From assembly GCA_003165075.1 (NCBI GenBank), contig PLSM01000166.1, positions 78,798 to 142,059 on the forward strand: DNA of 63,262 nucleotides, read 5' to 3'. The stretch is from Acidobacteriaceae bacterium (GTDB taxonomy: Bacteria; Acidobacteriota; Terriglobia; Terriglobales; Acidobacteriaceae). Shown piece after piece: positions 1 through 10,475 of this stretch. Position numbers and translations under genes: made by a program. The notes under the pieces are model-generated. The model was not told where the DNA came from. It saw nothing but the letters and a program-made list of their open reading frames with translations, and did not search any database. How positions within the stretch are numbered: the stretch's first letter is position 1; each line of letters opens with the position of its first letter.

Positions 1-1831
<1,831 letters not shown>

Positions 1832-1999
1832 ATGAAACTCGCTTTCCGCATTTTCGTTCTTTCCGTGGTCGTTGCCGGCGCCGCCGCTGCTTCACTGTCC
1901 TCCACCACCACGCATGCTGTTGCCAGCCACCTGTCGGCGACTTCAGGTTTGCCGGTTCCTACTTGCGGCCCGGGCATGGGTTGCACTGTCCTCAAGTAA
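1832..1999 (+). CDS. Small secreted peptide precursor with a two-Cys C-terminus
   Basis: A 55-residue protein of unrecognised function. Residues 1-20 form a Sec signal peptide (MKLAFRIFVLSV followed by an Ala-rich run), then a Ser/Thr-rich segment and a C-terminal tail reading VPTCGPGMGCTVLK with two Cys. The ATG has an AAGGGG ribosome binding site at a suitable distance, and the frame closes cleanly with TAA. The mature peptide of about 35 residues would be exported; two Cys five residues apart could form a small disulfide loop. It is followed 109 bp downstream on the same strand by a 7-TM protein. I recall peptides of this general shape in Acidobacteria, but their role is unknown to me. Confidence 0.7.
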   Translation: MKLAFRIFVLSVVVAGAAAASLSSTTTHAVASHLSATSGLPVPTCGPGMGCTVLK

Positions 2000-2108
2000 T
2001 AAAAAGTCATAGCACCAAAGTGCTATAGGCTTAGTGTGTTTTTTCCATTGAATTTGCAGGCTGCAAGGCGCTATTCTGGGTGAACCCTCAGAATGGAAAG
2101 GGCCTTGT

Positions 2109-2981
2109 ATGCCGTTAGACTTTGCAATGTCGCTGCTGAGCGTAGTCGAATTCGCCCTTTGGGCTGTGCTCGGCTTCCTCTTTTGGACTAAGGGTATGCA
2201 CCGCCGTTTCCCGGCCATGAGTTTCTATCTGGCTCTGCGCGTGGGTTCTATGCCGGTGCTGGTTGGTCTCCTTTATCTACAAGCGCAGCCTTGGGGCCAC
2301 CAATACTTTCCCTTCTACTTCTATCCATATTGGGCGGTATATATCGCTAGCGCAGTAACGCTGTTCTTCGTTACCCTGGAGATTTTCCGTTCAGTACTCG
2401 CGCCATTCTCCGGGCTCAAGAGGCTCGGCACCGTGGTGTTTCGCTGGGCCGCGTTGGTTTCATTGCTGGCCAGCCTCGCATCCATCTCCTACGCCCACCC
2501 CAGTGTTTCGATGATTCCCGAATTCGCAGTGGCGCTCATGCGGTCCGTGAGCATTCTTGAGTTGTGCCTGCTGGGCTTCCTCTGCCTGTGCATGAATGCA
2601 CTTCGCCTTTCGGTCAGGGACATCGCCTTTGGCCTGGGACTCGGCTTTGGGTTGATGTGTGCGAACGACTTCATTTTTGCAGCTTTGATTCCGGGCAACT
2701 GCTCACTGACCACGCCGTTGCAGTTTGCCTATGAATCCGGAATTCTGCTTTCGTTGGGGACCTGGGTTGCCTATTGTGCTCTGCCCGAGCCCGCCCGCGA
2801 GCCGGTCGTCATGCCGGCCAACTCCACCATCTACCGGTGGAACGAGATTGCTTCCGCACTGGGCCATGGAACGCAGGTTGCAGTGCAGCAGCCCGCCAAC
2901 GGCTTCTTCCTTACCGATGTGGAGAAGGTGGTAGACAAGGTGCTCACCCGGAACCTGGCTGGCAACGAATCGAAATCGTAG
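2109..2981 (+). CDS. Seven-TM membrane protein of unknown function
   Basis: A 290-residue inner-membrane protein. Seven hydrophobic helices are visible at about residues 7-27, 36-57, 75-97, 111-130, 143-165, 171-192 and 207-226, followed by a soluble tail of about 65 residues containing TDVEKVVDKVLTRN. No catalytic motif or recognised domain is present. The ribosome binding site GAAAGGG lies just before the ATG. The layout (7-TM core plus short cytosolic tail) resembles orphan sensor-like proteins common in Acidobacteria, but that is an impression, not a family assignment. It lies directly downstream of the small exported peptide gene and ends at a strong hairpin, so the two may be co-expressed. 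Confidence 0.75.
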   Translation: MPLDFAMSLLSVVEFALWAVLGFLFWTKGMHRRFPAMSFYLALRVGSMPVLVGLLYLQAQPWGHQYFPFYFYPYWAVYIASAVTLFFVTLEIFRSVLAPFSGLKRLGTVVFRWAALVSLLASLASISYAHPSVSMIPEFAVALMRSVSILELCLLGFLCLCMNALRLSVRDIAFGLGLGFGLMCANDFIFAALIPGNCSLTTPLQFAYESGILLSLGTWVAYCALPEPAREPVVMPANSTIYRWNEIASALGHGTQVAVQQPANGFFLTDVEKVVDKVLTRNLAGNESKS

Positions 2982-3006
2982 ACGCGTCTGCCTGATCTGA
3001 AAGTTG

Positions 3007-3037
3007 AAGGGCCGGACCCCATTGGAGTCCGGCCCTT
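3007..3037 (+). terminator. Intrinsic terminator after the 7-TM gene
   Basis: AAGGGCCGGAC (3007-3017) pairs perfectly with GTCCGGCCCTT (3027-3037) around a 9-base loop, 25 bp after the 7-TM stop codon. The plus strand continues with a short T-rich stretch. The hairpin lies between convergent genes and may act on both strands. Confidence 0.7.
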
Positions 3038-3080
3038 TCAGCGTTGCAGTCTGTTTTCTGCAGGCCACCGCACGGTGCAT

Positions 3081-3108
3081 GGAAAAGGCCACGGCAGCGC
3101 CGTGGCCT
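3081..3108 (-). terminator. Intrinsic terminator of rplU-rpmA
   Basis: A perfect 10-bp stem, AGGCCACGGC (3086-3095) with GCCGTGGCCT (3099-3108), 3-base loop. Read on the minus strand it is followed by TTTTCC, a classical position just after the rpmA stop codon. Confidence 0.8.
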
Positions 3109-3132
3109 CATCCGATCAAATTGGATCTGTTA

Positions 3133-3396
3133 CTACTCGGTTGCCACTGGCTCAACCGAGGCATAGCGCCCGCGGTTTCCGTGATCGGTAAACTTGACCC
3201 GGCCGGTGACCTTGGCGAAGAGCGTGTCGTCGGAGCCGATGCCCACGTTCACGCCCGGCTTGATACGTGTGCCGCGCTGGCGGGTGATGATGGAGCCGCC
3301 GGTAACCAGTTGGCCGGCGAAAGCCTTTACGCCCAGCCGCTGTGCATTGGAATCGCGTCCGTTTGTGGAACTGCCTCCACCCTTTTTATGTGCCAT
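3133..3396 (-). CDS. rpmA: 50S ribosomal protein L27
   Basis: An 87-residue basic protein of the large ribosomal subunit whose N-terminal tail reaches the peptidyl transferase centre. The start [16 protein letters not shown] and the following [11 protein letters not shown] and [15 protein letters not shown] segments are diagnostic, and the length is normal. The N-terminus begins directly with MAHKKGG, without the cleavable extension seen in Firmicutes. It lies 34 bp downstream of rplU on the same strand, the usual pairing, and ends just before an intrinsic terminator. An Obg GTPase gene often follows in other genomes but is absent here. Confidence 0.97.
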   Translation of the reverse strand: MAHKKGGGSSTNGRDSNAQRLGVKAFAGQLVTGGSIITRQRGTRIKPGVNVGIGSDDTLFAKVTGRVKFTDHGNRGRYASVEPVATE

Positions 3397-3430
3397 TGCC
3401 GAATCCCCTTCTTAATTTTGCTCCCGCGTC

Positions 3431-3757
3431 CTACTGGGCAGCGGTATAGGTGACGCCGTCAGCCTCAATGGCCTTGATGCGCACCTCGGTAAAGTTCTGC
3501 CGGTGTCCCTGCATCTTCTTGTACTGTTTCTTCCGCTTCAGGTGGAAGACCAGGATCTTGTCTCTGCGCCCCTCGCCCAGCACCTCAGCCGTCACCTTGG
3601 CGGTCGAGGGCTTGGCCACGGTTCCGGGCTCGCCAGAAACCGCCAGCACGTCGCTGAACTCCACGGTCTGGTTCTCTGAGGCGACACTTTCAATCTTGAC
3701 TACGTCGCCGGGAGCGACTCGATATTGCTTTCCACCGGTACGAATCACCGCGTACAT
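3431..3757 (-). CDS. rplU: 50S ribosomal protein L21
   Basis: A 108-residue large-subunit ribosomal protein. The start MYAVIRTGGKQYRV is the canonical L21 N-terminus, and the C-terminal half holds KRKKQYKKMQGHRQ, matching the conserved 23S rRNA-binding loop. The ATG at 3757 is chosen over an upstream in-frame start at 3799 because it carries a strong GGAGGG ribosome binding site 5-6 bases upstream and matches the family start. First gene of the rplU-rpmA unit. The upstream leader (3758-3910) holds a short GC hairpin (CCCGCC/GGCGGG near 3779-3790), possibly part of an autoregulatory leader; this is inference. Confidence 0.97.
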   Translation of the reverse strand: MYAVIRTGGKQYRVAPGDVVKIESVASENQTVEFSDVLAVSGEPGTVAKPSTAKVTAEVLGEGRRDKILVFHLKRKKQYKKMQGHRQNFTEVRIKAIEADGVTYTAAQ

Positions 3758-3966
3758 AAACCCTCCAGCGCGTCTACCCGCCACGGCGGGTGCGCTCATG
3801 CTTCCTGAAAATAGCTCGGGCGGAAACTTCCGCGCCGCGGTACGCTCAAGCCCGCAAAATCGCAGGGCGAACGTCAGGCTCCGCGGCGACAGGCAGGAAT
3901 CGCCAAACTAAGGTAGTTTACCTGCTTTGGAGGGGAAGGTCAATCTGGCCGATCCTGCGACCCACT

Positions 3967-4605
3967 CTAGGCCTGCGGAACCACGTGGTAGAGGATGGCA
4001 AAGTAATGGGCCACGCTGCCCGCCAGCACGAACAGGTGCCACGTGGCATGGAAGTAGCGCAGACGGTCAAAGGCGAAGAAGATGATGCCCAGGGTGTAGG
4101 CCAGTCCGCCGGCGCCCAGCCACAGCAAACCGTGCCAGCCGATGGCGTGGAGCAGCGGGTGGGCTGCCAACACCACCAACCAGCCCTGAAATAGGTACAC
4201 CAGCGCCGAAGCCACTTCGAACCGGCCCACAGCAAGGCTTTTAAAGATTACCCCTGCCAGGGCCAGCGTCCACACCGCTCCGAACAGCACCCAGCCCACC
4301 GGGCCGCGCAGCGAGATTAGCGTAAAGGGTGTATAGGTGCCCGCAATCAGCAGGTAGATTGCCGAGTGATCGAGCACATGAAACACATGGCGTGCGCGGG
4401 TACGTACCAGCGAGTGGTAGAGCGTGGAGCAAAGGTAGACCAGTACCAGGGTGACGGAAAATACAGAGCAACTGACCACCAGCCAGGTCGATCCGCGCAT
4501 GGAGGCGGCAATCAGATAAACGGCGCCGGCGATGGCCAGGACGGCTCCTACGCCGTGGGTAATGGCGTTGGCCAGAATGTCGCCCAGCCGATAGTGAGTG
4601 TGCAC
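3967..4605 (-). CDS. PAQR / hemolysin III family membrane protein
   Basis: A 212-residue inner-membrane protein of the hemolysin III (YqfA, PAQR) family. Seven TM helices are visible. The metal-site motifs are present: STLYH at residues 60-64, HVLDHSAIYLLIAGTYTPF from about 76 (D79, H80), and HATWH near 186-190. These Ser/His/Asp/His residues form the zinc site in PAQR receptors and in alkaline-ceramidase-related proteins. Bacterial members are linked to membrane lipid homeostasis; the hemolysin name is historical. The start is a GTG at 4605. It is on the same strand as, but 139 bp downstream of, a methyltransferase gene; no operon partner is evident. Confidence 0.9.
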   Translation of the reverse strand: MHTHYRLGDILANAITHGVGAVLAIAGAVYLIAASMRGSTWLVVSCSVFSVTLVLVYLCSTLYHSLVRTRARHVFHVLDHSAIYLLIAGTYTPFTLISLRGPVGWVLFGAVWTLALAGVIFKSLAVGRFEVASALVYLFQGWLVVLAAHPLLHAIGWHGLLWLGAGGLAYTLGIIFFAFDRLRYFHATWHLFVLAGSVAHYFAILYHVVPQA

Positions 4606-4744
4606 ATTGGGATGATAATCTGCCCGGGCGCCGGTGTCGGTGAGCAGGGTGCGATGGGTCGATCACGGTGTCGTTGCCGGCCGGCAGAAACGCAAGACGG
4701 TGACTACCTCACCGCGGCCTATGTACCGCATTCATGCTCAAGAT

Positions 4745-5605
4745 TCAGCGGCTCACCCCTCGCCAGCGCCATGCGCCGCACGGTTCAATTCCCGTCTGGC
4801 CGTAAATTTCGCCAACGCTCTCCAGTTGATGCGCCAGGTCGGCCGCAGCATCCTCGGGCCACATGGGAATCCGCTCCTCCCAGAGAGTCTCAAAGCCGGG
4901 ATGCGCAGCCAATACGCTGCTGAATTCGGAATTAATGTAGATCAAATCCAACTCGCCCGGACGCGCGGCGAACGCTCGCGCGAGATTCCCCACCACCTTC
5001 TTAAGTATTTTGGCCGTAAATGGATTGAACAGGAAGACGACGCACGGTGTATCCGGAAAGACGAACTCTGTCGCGTCCTGGCAGATCGCGGTCATCGGGC
5101 TCCGGGCTCTGCCTGCCGCCTTCCACCGCGCCATGTTTTCACGCGCAATGTCGGTGAGGCCGGCATTCAACTCCACGCCAATGCACGCTTTGAAAGGGAA
5201 CTCTGCCGCCATCAGCACGGCGCGGCCCTTGCCCGAGCCGAGATCGATGAAAGTGTATTCTGCCAGCGAGACCTTCCCCGGATGCGACTTCCAGCGCGTC
5301 ATTGCTTCTTGAAAGAGAGAGGGGGCCACCCCGTAGTAGCTGACGGTGTACAGATCGTGGGCATGACCTGTTTCCAACTCACGCCAACCAATGATGCCGC
5401 TCGTCTCTACCCCAAACTGCTCATCGAACGGGTGCTTCAGCGCGCCTCGCGCAGGCACGCCGGCGTCATTCCGGCGTGCAAGACCAGTGTTGGAGCGGCC
5501 TCGGCGCGCCGTCCGGCGCCACACGTTATAGATCATGTTCCGTACCCCGCGTTGGGCTACGGAGCGTCGCAAGCGCTTGAAGATATCGCGCAACGAATCG
5601 AGCAT
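4745..5605 (-). CDS. Class I SAM-dependent methyltransferase
   Basis: A 286-residue protein with a Rossmann-like SAM-binding core. Motif I is FIDLGSGKGRAVLMA at about 119-133, the acidic end of strand beta-2 is GVELNAG (E145, expected to bind the ribose hydroxyls), and FLFNPF near 190 lies where motif IV residues sit. The N-terminal 60 residues are basic and probably extended. The substrate cannot be told from the sequence. The GKGRAVLMA wording resembles a broad family of uncharacterised bacterial methyltransferases with a DOT1-like nucleotide site. A tRNA-Phe gene lies 112 bp upstream on the same strand and may be co-transcribed. Confidence 0.85.
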   Translation of the reverse strand: MLDSLRDIFKRLRRSVAQRGVRNMIYNVWRRTARRGRSNTGLARRNDAGVPARGALKHPFDEQFGVETSGIIGWRELETGHAHDLYTVSYYGVAPSLFQEAMTRWKSHPGKVSLAEYTFIDLGSGKGRAVLMAAEFPFKACIGVELNAGLTDIARENMARWKAAGRARSPMTAICQDATEFVFPDTPCVVFLFNPFTAKILKKVVGNLARAFAARPGELDLIYINSEFSSVLAAHPGFETLWEERIPMWPEDAAADLAHQLESVGEIYGQTGIEPCGAWRWRGVSR

Positions 5606-5716
5606 TGATTGTCACATTATCAGCAGAGATTCATACGGTCTAGCGAATGTTCAGGACGGCCGCACAGCCATAAGTCCCCGGGGGTGATTCGCAAGACTCT
5701 ATGACATCGAGAAGGA

Positions 5717-5791
5717 TGGTGGCCAGGGACGGGATTGAACCGCCGACGCCGGCCTTTTCAGGGCCGCGCTCTACCACTGAGCTACCTGGCC
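5717..5791 (-). tRNA. tRNA-Phe (anticodon GAA)
   Basis: Read on the minus strand the gene starts GGCCAGGTAGCTCAGTGGTA and ends with an encoded CCA at 5717-5719. The acceptor stem GGCCAGG pairs with CCTGGCC except for its inner G-T type position; the anticodon stem CGGCC/GGCCG encloses the loop CTGAAAA, so U33 precedes GAA. The T-arm holds GGTTCAATCCC. All arms are intact, 75 nt including CCA. Confidence 0.96.
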
Positions 5792-6178
5792 TCAGTGCAG
5801 ACTTTTAAGTTGCAATTTCCTGCGCGAGGTCCGGCACGGCCGGAGAAGGAGGGGCGGGTCCACGAACAGTGCGCTGCAACAACTTTGTCAGTATACCAAC
5901 TACCCGCTCCCAGACCAAACTCGCCATTTGCTGCCTACATCCGCCTTCGGCTTCTCTTCTTCTGTCGCCGTAACGTCCTGACGTTTTCCCCCCCGAATCA
6001 GCCCAGGAGCCTCATGAAATCCGTCTATGTCGCAAAGCAATTTGTCCAGACCTCGACGGAATGAGTGTCCTTGCAACCGCACCCGCTGTTCGAGCAACGT
6101 TGTGTGTCTCGACATACACCACTTCCAGTGGATTTCACGGCTCCGACCCGCAGCTACGCTCTAAACTGGAAGGCAATT
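5792..6178 (+). promoter_or_regulatory. Intergenic region upstream of the adenosine deaminase gene
   Basis: 387 bp between the tRNA-Phe 5' end (minus) and the adenosine deaminase start (plus). Open frames here have no recognisable protein features and no credible starts. I see no hairpin terminator or repeat; it presumably carries the divergent promoters. Confidence 0.3.
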
Positions 6179-7747
6179 ATGAGCCGCTCAGCCTTTCGTC
6201 TCGCCTGTTTTGCCTTGGCCGCTTTTGCGGCCGCTGCCCTCCATGCCCAATCCGCCGGAGTACCCGCCGCCGGGGCGGAAACCCGCGCCGCGCGTGCCTA
6301 TGATGCTGCGTTGAAGAGCGGGCCTCTGGCCCTGAACGCCTTCCTGGCCGGGTTCCCCAAGGGCGCCGATTTGCATGTTCATCTCAGCGGGGCAGTTTAC
6401 GCGGAGACTTTTATTAAGGACGCAGGCGAAGACGGGCTGTGCGTGGACCCAGTGTTGCTTCGTCTCGCTCAGCCCCCCTGCACCCCGCCGCTGGAGCCCG
6501 CCACAAGCCTCTCCGGTGTGTTAACCCCGGCAGACCAGGATCTTTACGATCGGCTCGTCGACGCCTTCTCCATGCGCAGCTTTGTGCCCACGCCGGGCTT
6601 CAGCGGCCACGACCAGTTCTTTTCCACCTTTGCGAGATATGGGGGGCTGGATAAGCGCCACACCGGCGAGTGGGTCGATGAAGTGGCCCGTCGTGCTGCC
6701 GCGCAGAATCAGCAGTATCTGGAGCTTATGGAGACACCGCCCTTCGGCCATGCAGCCTCGATCGCCCGCCAGAACCCTTTGGCCCCGACCTTCGCCCAGT
6801 ACAGGCAGACTCTGCTGGATCAGGGCTTGCGCGATGAAATCCCGGCCGATCGCGAACATGTCCGCGCTGCCGAGAAGCAGCGCCGCGAACTTGAGCACTG
6901 CGGCACCCCCCAGGCCGCACCTGCCTGCCAGGTCGAGGTTCGTTACATTTACCAGGTGCTGCGCGGGTGGGCGCCGGAGCAGGTCTTTGCCCAGGCGCTA
7001 TTGGGCTTCGAGACGGTGCAGGCCAGCATGGACGCGAAAGAGACGGGATTTGTAGGCATCAACTTCGTGATGCCGGAAGACGGTTTTGTATCCATGCGGG
7101 ACTACACACTGCAGATGAATATGCTTGACTACCTCCATTCCGTGTACCCTCACGTGCACATCTCTCTCCACGCCGGCGAGCTCGCCCCTTCCCAGGTCCC
7201 TCCTGAGGGGCTGCGCTTTCACATTCGTCAAGCGGTGGAGCAAGGCCATGCCGAGCGCATCGGTCACGGCGTCGACGTGATGTATGAGGACGACGCTCCG
7301 GCGCTGCTGAAAGAGATGGCCGCAAAACATGTGATGGTGGAGATCAACCTAAGTTCGAATGAAGGCATCCTGGGTGTGCACGGCAACATGCACCCATTCC
7401 CGAACTACCGGGCAGCCCATGTTCCAGTAGCACTCTCGACCGATGATGAAGGGGTAAGCCGCATCGACATTACGCATGAATATGTGCGCGCGGCGCTGGA
7501 CTACCACCTGAGCTATCGGGATCTGAAGCAACTGGCCCGCACCGGGATGGAGCACAACTTTTTGCCGGGGGCGAGCCTGTGGGCCATGCCGGACGGTTTC
7601 ACCACCCCTGCCACAGCGTGCAAGGGCGAGCCACTGGGCGGGGAAAGGCCTTCCGTCGCATGCAAAGCCCTGCTGGACAGCAGCGAAAAGGCCGCCGCGC
7701 AGTGGGAGTTGGAGAGGCGTTACAGGTTATTCGAGGAGAAGTTCTGA
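6179..7747 (+). CDS. Exported adenosine deaminase
   Basis: A 522-residue metal-dependent amidohydrolase, predicted to deaminate adenosine to inosine in the periplasm. Catalytic motifs are complete: GADLHVHLSG (H66, H68), SLHAGEL (H331, E334), RIGHGVD (H363) and STDDEG (D422, D423). Residues 1-24 (MSRSAFRLACFALAAFAAAA then LHAQ) form a Sec signal peptide, which decides the start at 6179; the frame is open further upstream to 6065. An AAGG ribosome binding site precedes the ATG. It is longer than cytosolic Add (about 330 residues) through insertions around residues 75-300, like the secreted ADGF-type enzymes. It converges with a TPR protein gene. Adenine deaminase is less likely given the extended architecture. 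Confidence 0.9.
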   Translation: MSRSAFRLACFALAAFAAAALHAQSAGVPAAGAETRAARAYDAALKSGPLALNAFLAGFPKGADLHVHLSGAVYAETFIKDAGEDGLCVDPVLLRLAQPPCTPPLEPATSLSGVLTPADQDLYDRLVDAFSMRSFVPTPGFSGHDQFFSTFARYGGLDKRHTGEWVDEVARRAAAQNQQYLELMETPPFGHAASIARQNPLAPTFAQYRQTLLDQGLRDEIPADREHVRAAEKQRRELEHCGTPQAAPACQVEVRYIYQVLRGWAPEQVFAQALLGFETVQASMDAKETGFVGINFVMPEDGFVSMRDYTLQMNMLDYLHSVYPHVHISLHAGELAPSQVPPEGLRFHIRQAVEQGHAERIGHGVDVMYEDDAPALLKEMAAKHVMVEINLSSNEGILGVHGNMHPFPNYRAAHVPVALSTDDEGVSRIDITHEYVRAALDYHLSYRDLKQLARTGMEHNFLPGASLWAMPDGFTTPATACKGEPLGGERPSVACKALLDSSEKAAAQWELERRYRLFEEKF

Positions 7748-7772
7748 GCGTTTGACAGGGAGAGTGTTGCGA

Positions 7773-9710
7773 TCAAGGCTCGACGACTCCGTTGCCGCGG
7801 CCCAGTTCCGCAAGTACACGCTTCAGATCGCCGGAAACTCGTGCATGAGCCTCGGAGTGTGCTTCGGGCGTGAGTACTTCGAGCGCTTGTGTGTATGCCG
7901 TGACGGCCTCATCCAGTCTTCCCAGCACCTCGCAAGCGGTTCCAAGGTTCACCTGGGTTCCAGCCCACTCGAAGGGAGCTCGTTCTCGCGTCTTCTCTTC
8001 GAGTGCCGCCCGATAAGCCAGGACCGCCCTTTCCATCCGATCCGCGTTGCCCTCGCGCTCACTCAGGATCGAGAGCGCAAGGGCGAGGTTGTTCTGCGTC
8101 GCAGCCCAATCGAGCGGAACGCGGTCACGTGTCCGCTCCTCGAGCGCAGCCGTGTACGCCTGGATAGCCTCCTCCAGGCGTTCAATTCTGTTCTCGCGCT
8201 CTCCCAGAACAGCCAGTGCATTGCCTAGATTGTTCTGGGTTGCAGCCCAATCCAGCGGAGCTCGCTCACGGGTCCGCTCTTCGAGTGCTGCCCCATACGC
8301 CTGGACCGCCCTTTCCAATTGCTTGGTGCCGCCTTCGCGCAGCCCTAGAGCCTGGAGCGCATTTCCGAGGTTGTACTGCGACATTGCCCACTTGAGCGGC
8401 ACACGTTGCCGGGTGCGCTCTTCAAGCGCCGCCCGAAAGGCCTGAATCGCATCCTTCAGGCTTTCGGTCCCCTCCTCACGATTGCCGAGTGCCGCCAGAG
8501 TCGCGCCGAGGTTGTTCTCCGTCCTTGCCCAATCGAGTGGAGCGTGCTCGCGTGACTGTGCACTGAGTACCACGCAATACGCTCGAACTGCCTCTTGCAG
8601 ATGTTCCGTTCCTCTCTCACGCTCGCCCAATGCCGAAAGCGCATTACAGAGGTTGTTTTGCGTTGCGGCCCAATCGAGAGGCTCGCGTTCTCGCGTCCGT
8701 TCTTCGAGTGCCGACTGAAATGCCTGGACTGCAGCCTGCAGAAATTCCGTTCCGTTCTCGCGCCCTCCGCGGATCGCCAGCGCAACGCCGAGGTTGTTCT
8801 GGATTGCAGCCCATTCGAGTGGAAAATCTTCGCGGTTGTACTCCAGCAGGCTCTTCCTGAAGGCCTCGGTTGCTCTTTCCAGGGCATCGGAATCTCCGCG
8901 TTCCTCTCCGATTGCCTGTTCGGTGAGAGCATAGGAATGCAGAAGCAAGCCTCGTTCTGCCGGTCCCATGGCCGCAGGAGGGCTGGCAGAGAGCTCGCCG
9001 AGCTTCTGGGCAATCGGGACCAGAACATCTGCGACATAGATGCCACTGTTCAAGGCGGGCAGCGCCTGTTGCGCGCCGGCTGCCGCCAGGGCTATCGCAA
9101 GCTCCTGACCAAAGTCTCCGGCGAGACGAAACTTCTCGTCATAACTGAAACGCGCCTCATCCGCCCCCTCCTGGGCGGACGAGGTGAAGTGCAGTTCAAT
9201 GACCTGCGGCGGCCCCGCCAGCACCTGCCCCCAGATCATGAGGTCAGCCTTTTTGTCGCTCAGATATTTCCGGGCCTTGCGGATGGCGGAAGTCGCATCT
9301 TCGGACGGGTCACCGGACTCATCGGCGCGCAACTCCATTCCGCAGCGAAGAATCTGGATGGGATCGCTCATTTCGCGTTGCAGGGAACGAATGATGTTAG
9401 TGCGGTGCGAGCCCTTCTTGTCGTCACCTTCCAGTTCCGCAACATAGATGACGACTTTATCCAGCCTGGCTTTGCCATCTACATGTCTTCGCCTGCCTAA
9501 CCATCTTTTCCAGCCGAAGATCAAGGCGACGGCGACAAGCAAGGGCACTGCGGCGATGGTGTCGGTGAGCTGTTCAGGGGTCAGGATGCCCTGCATGGGC
9601 GGAGGAACGGTTGGAGTCCAGTGGAGCCAGACAAAGAGAGCTTTGGCCGCGAAACAAAGCAGTGCTGCGACAAGGCTCCATATCTTGTCTTTCAAGTCGA
9701 AGCCAAACAT
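7773..9710 (-). CDS. Membrane-anchored tetratricopeptide repeat protein
   Basis: A 645-residue protein. The start at MFGFDLKDKIW (9710) is chosen because two hydrophobic helices follow (about 10-28 and 48-66); the frame stays open to 9953 but that part overlaps the divergent neighbour and is low-complexity. Residues 80-300 form a mixed alpha/beta region without a recognised catalytic motif (DKVVIYVAELEGDD, then DLMIWGQVLAGPPQV). From about 355 there are seven copies of a 47-residue TPR unit of the form RxPLDWAxTQNNLGNAL followed by ERxxGTERLxEAVxAYxAALEERTRE. Such 47-residue TPR arrays occur in many bacteria as protein-interaction solenoids. The partner is unknown. It converges with the adenosine deaminase gene. 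Confidence 0.8.
   Translation of the reverse strand: MFGFDLKDKIWSLVAALLCFAAKALFVWLHWTPTVPPPMQGILTPEQLTDTIAAVPLLVAVALIFGWKRWLGRRRHVDGKARLDKVVIYVAELEGDDKKGSHRTNIIRSLQREMSDPIQILRCGMELRADESGDPSEDATSAIRKARKYLSDKKADLMIWGQVLAGPPQVIELHFTSSAQEGADEARFSYDEKFRLAGDFGQELAIALAAAGAQQALPALNSGIYVADVLVPIAQKLGELSASPPAAMGPAERGLLLHSYALTEQAIGEERGDSDALERATEAFRKSLLEYNREDFPLEWAAIQNNLGVALAIRGGRENGTEFLQAAVQAFQSALEERTREREPLDWAATQNNLCNALSALGERERGTEHLQEAVRAYCVVLSAQSREHAPLDWARTENNLGATLAALGNREEGTESLKDAIQAFRAALEERTRQRVPLKWAMSQYNLGNALQALGLREGGTKQLERAVQAYGAALEERTRERAPLDWAATQNNLGNALAVLGERENRIERLEEAIQAYTAALEERTRDRVPLDWAATQNNLALALSILSEREGNADRMERAVLAYRAALEEKTRERAPFEWAGTQVNLGTACEVLGRLDEAVTAYTQALEVLTPEAHSEAHARVSGDLKRVLAELGRGNGVVEP
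7860..8850 (-). repeat. Tandem 141-bp coding repeats (TPR array)
   Basis: Seven in-frame units of about 141 bp within the TPR gene, recognisable at DNA level by recurring GTTCTGxxTxGCAGCCCA and CGCTCxTCGAGxGC blocks. The last unit (nearest 7860) is shorter and most diverged, the middle ones most alike, as expected from unequal recombination. Confidence 0.85.
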
Positions 9711-9936
9711 GGACTCGCTCTTCGTGGTCTCGAACACAGTTGCCTCGTGCCTGCTGCTGGGAGGAGCAGTACTTTCAATGATGCCACTGGCAAGTCGGGT
9801 AATGCGAACGGAATCAAGTGCAGCAGGGCGAGACTCGCGGCCACTGTTGCTGACCATTCCACCTTGGCTGCACGCACAATTGGTGGCGGATTTTTTTGGC
9901 GTCCGGCAGTTGCGCATCGGGCTTACACTGGCTGGC

Positions 9937-10377
9937 ATGGACAACGAGCGCATCCGCGCGATCTGTTTGGGGCTGCCGTACGTGGCGGAGACGGTGAACT
10001 GGGGGCATCACCTGGTGTATTGGGTGGGCGACCGGGACATCGGCGGGAAGATGTTTGCCATGACGGACCTGGATGGGACGGGGACGGGGGTGCTCTGGTT
10101 CCACTGCGGCGCGGAGCGGTTTCACGAGCTACTCGAGACCGAGGGAATTATCGCCTCGCCCTATCTGGCCAAGGCAGGGTGGGTGACCGTGGAGCGCTGG
10201 GACGCGCTGCGGCCGCGTGAGATTGAAAAGGAACTGCGGTGGGCGCATGCGCTGATCTTTGAGAAGCTGCCCAAGCGAACCAAGACGGTGCTGGTCATGC
10301 CGGAGAAGGAACGGGCCAAAGTGATTCGGGAACGGAAGAAGCTGCTGGCGGAGAAAGCCAAGGCCCGGAAGAGATGA
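9937..10377 (+). CDS. MmcQ/YjbR family protein (DUF419)
   Basis: A 146-residue soluble protein of the MmcQ/YjbR family, whose fold resembles a CyaY-like double-wing DNA-binding domain; members have no firmly assigned function. Typical features are the N-terminal IRAICLGLPYVAETVNWGHH, the GKMFAMTDLD strand and the C-terminal LRPREIEKELRWAHALI helix. The start MDNERIRAICLGLP at 9937 matches the family; the frame is open much further upstream without protein-like content. The C-terminus is Lys/Arg-rich. It is divergent from the TPR gene with 226 bp between. Confidence 0.85.
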   Translation: MDNERIRAICLGLPYVAETVNWGHHLVYWVGDRDIGGKMFAMTDLDGTGTGVLWFHCGAERFHELLETEGIIASPYLAKAGWVTVERWDALRPREIEKELRWAHALIFEKLPKRTKTVLVMPEKERAKVIRERKKLLAEKAKARKR

Positions 10378-10475
10378 GAAAAATAAACGGGGAAATCCGG
10401 AACCGGTTTTGCGAGGCATGCGTATTTATAGGTGACTGGTTGCGGGTGGTATTTGCGCGGTGAGACGCTGACATT

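Noticed and set aside
3004..3453. A plus-strand frame across rpmA and part of rplU
   Set aside because: Starts inside a terminator hairpin and is antisense to two ribosomal protein genes.
7860..8850. Regular spacing reminiscent of a CRISPR array
   Set aside because: The units are 141-bp coding TPR repeats without short identical repeats separated by unique spacers.
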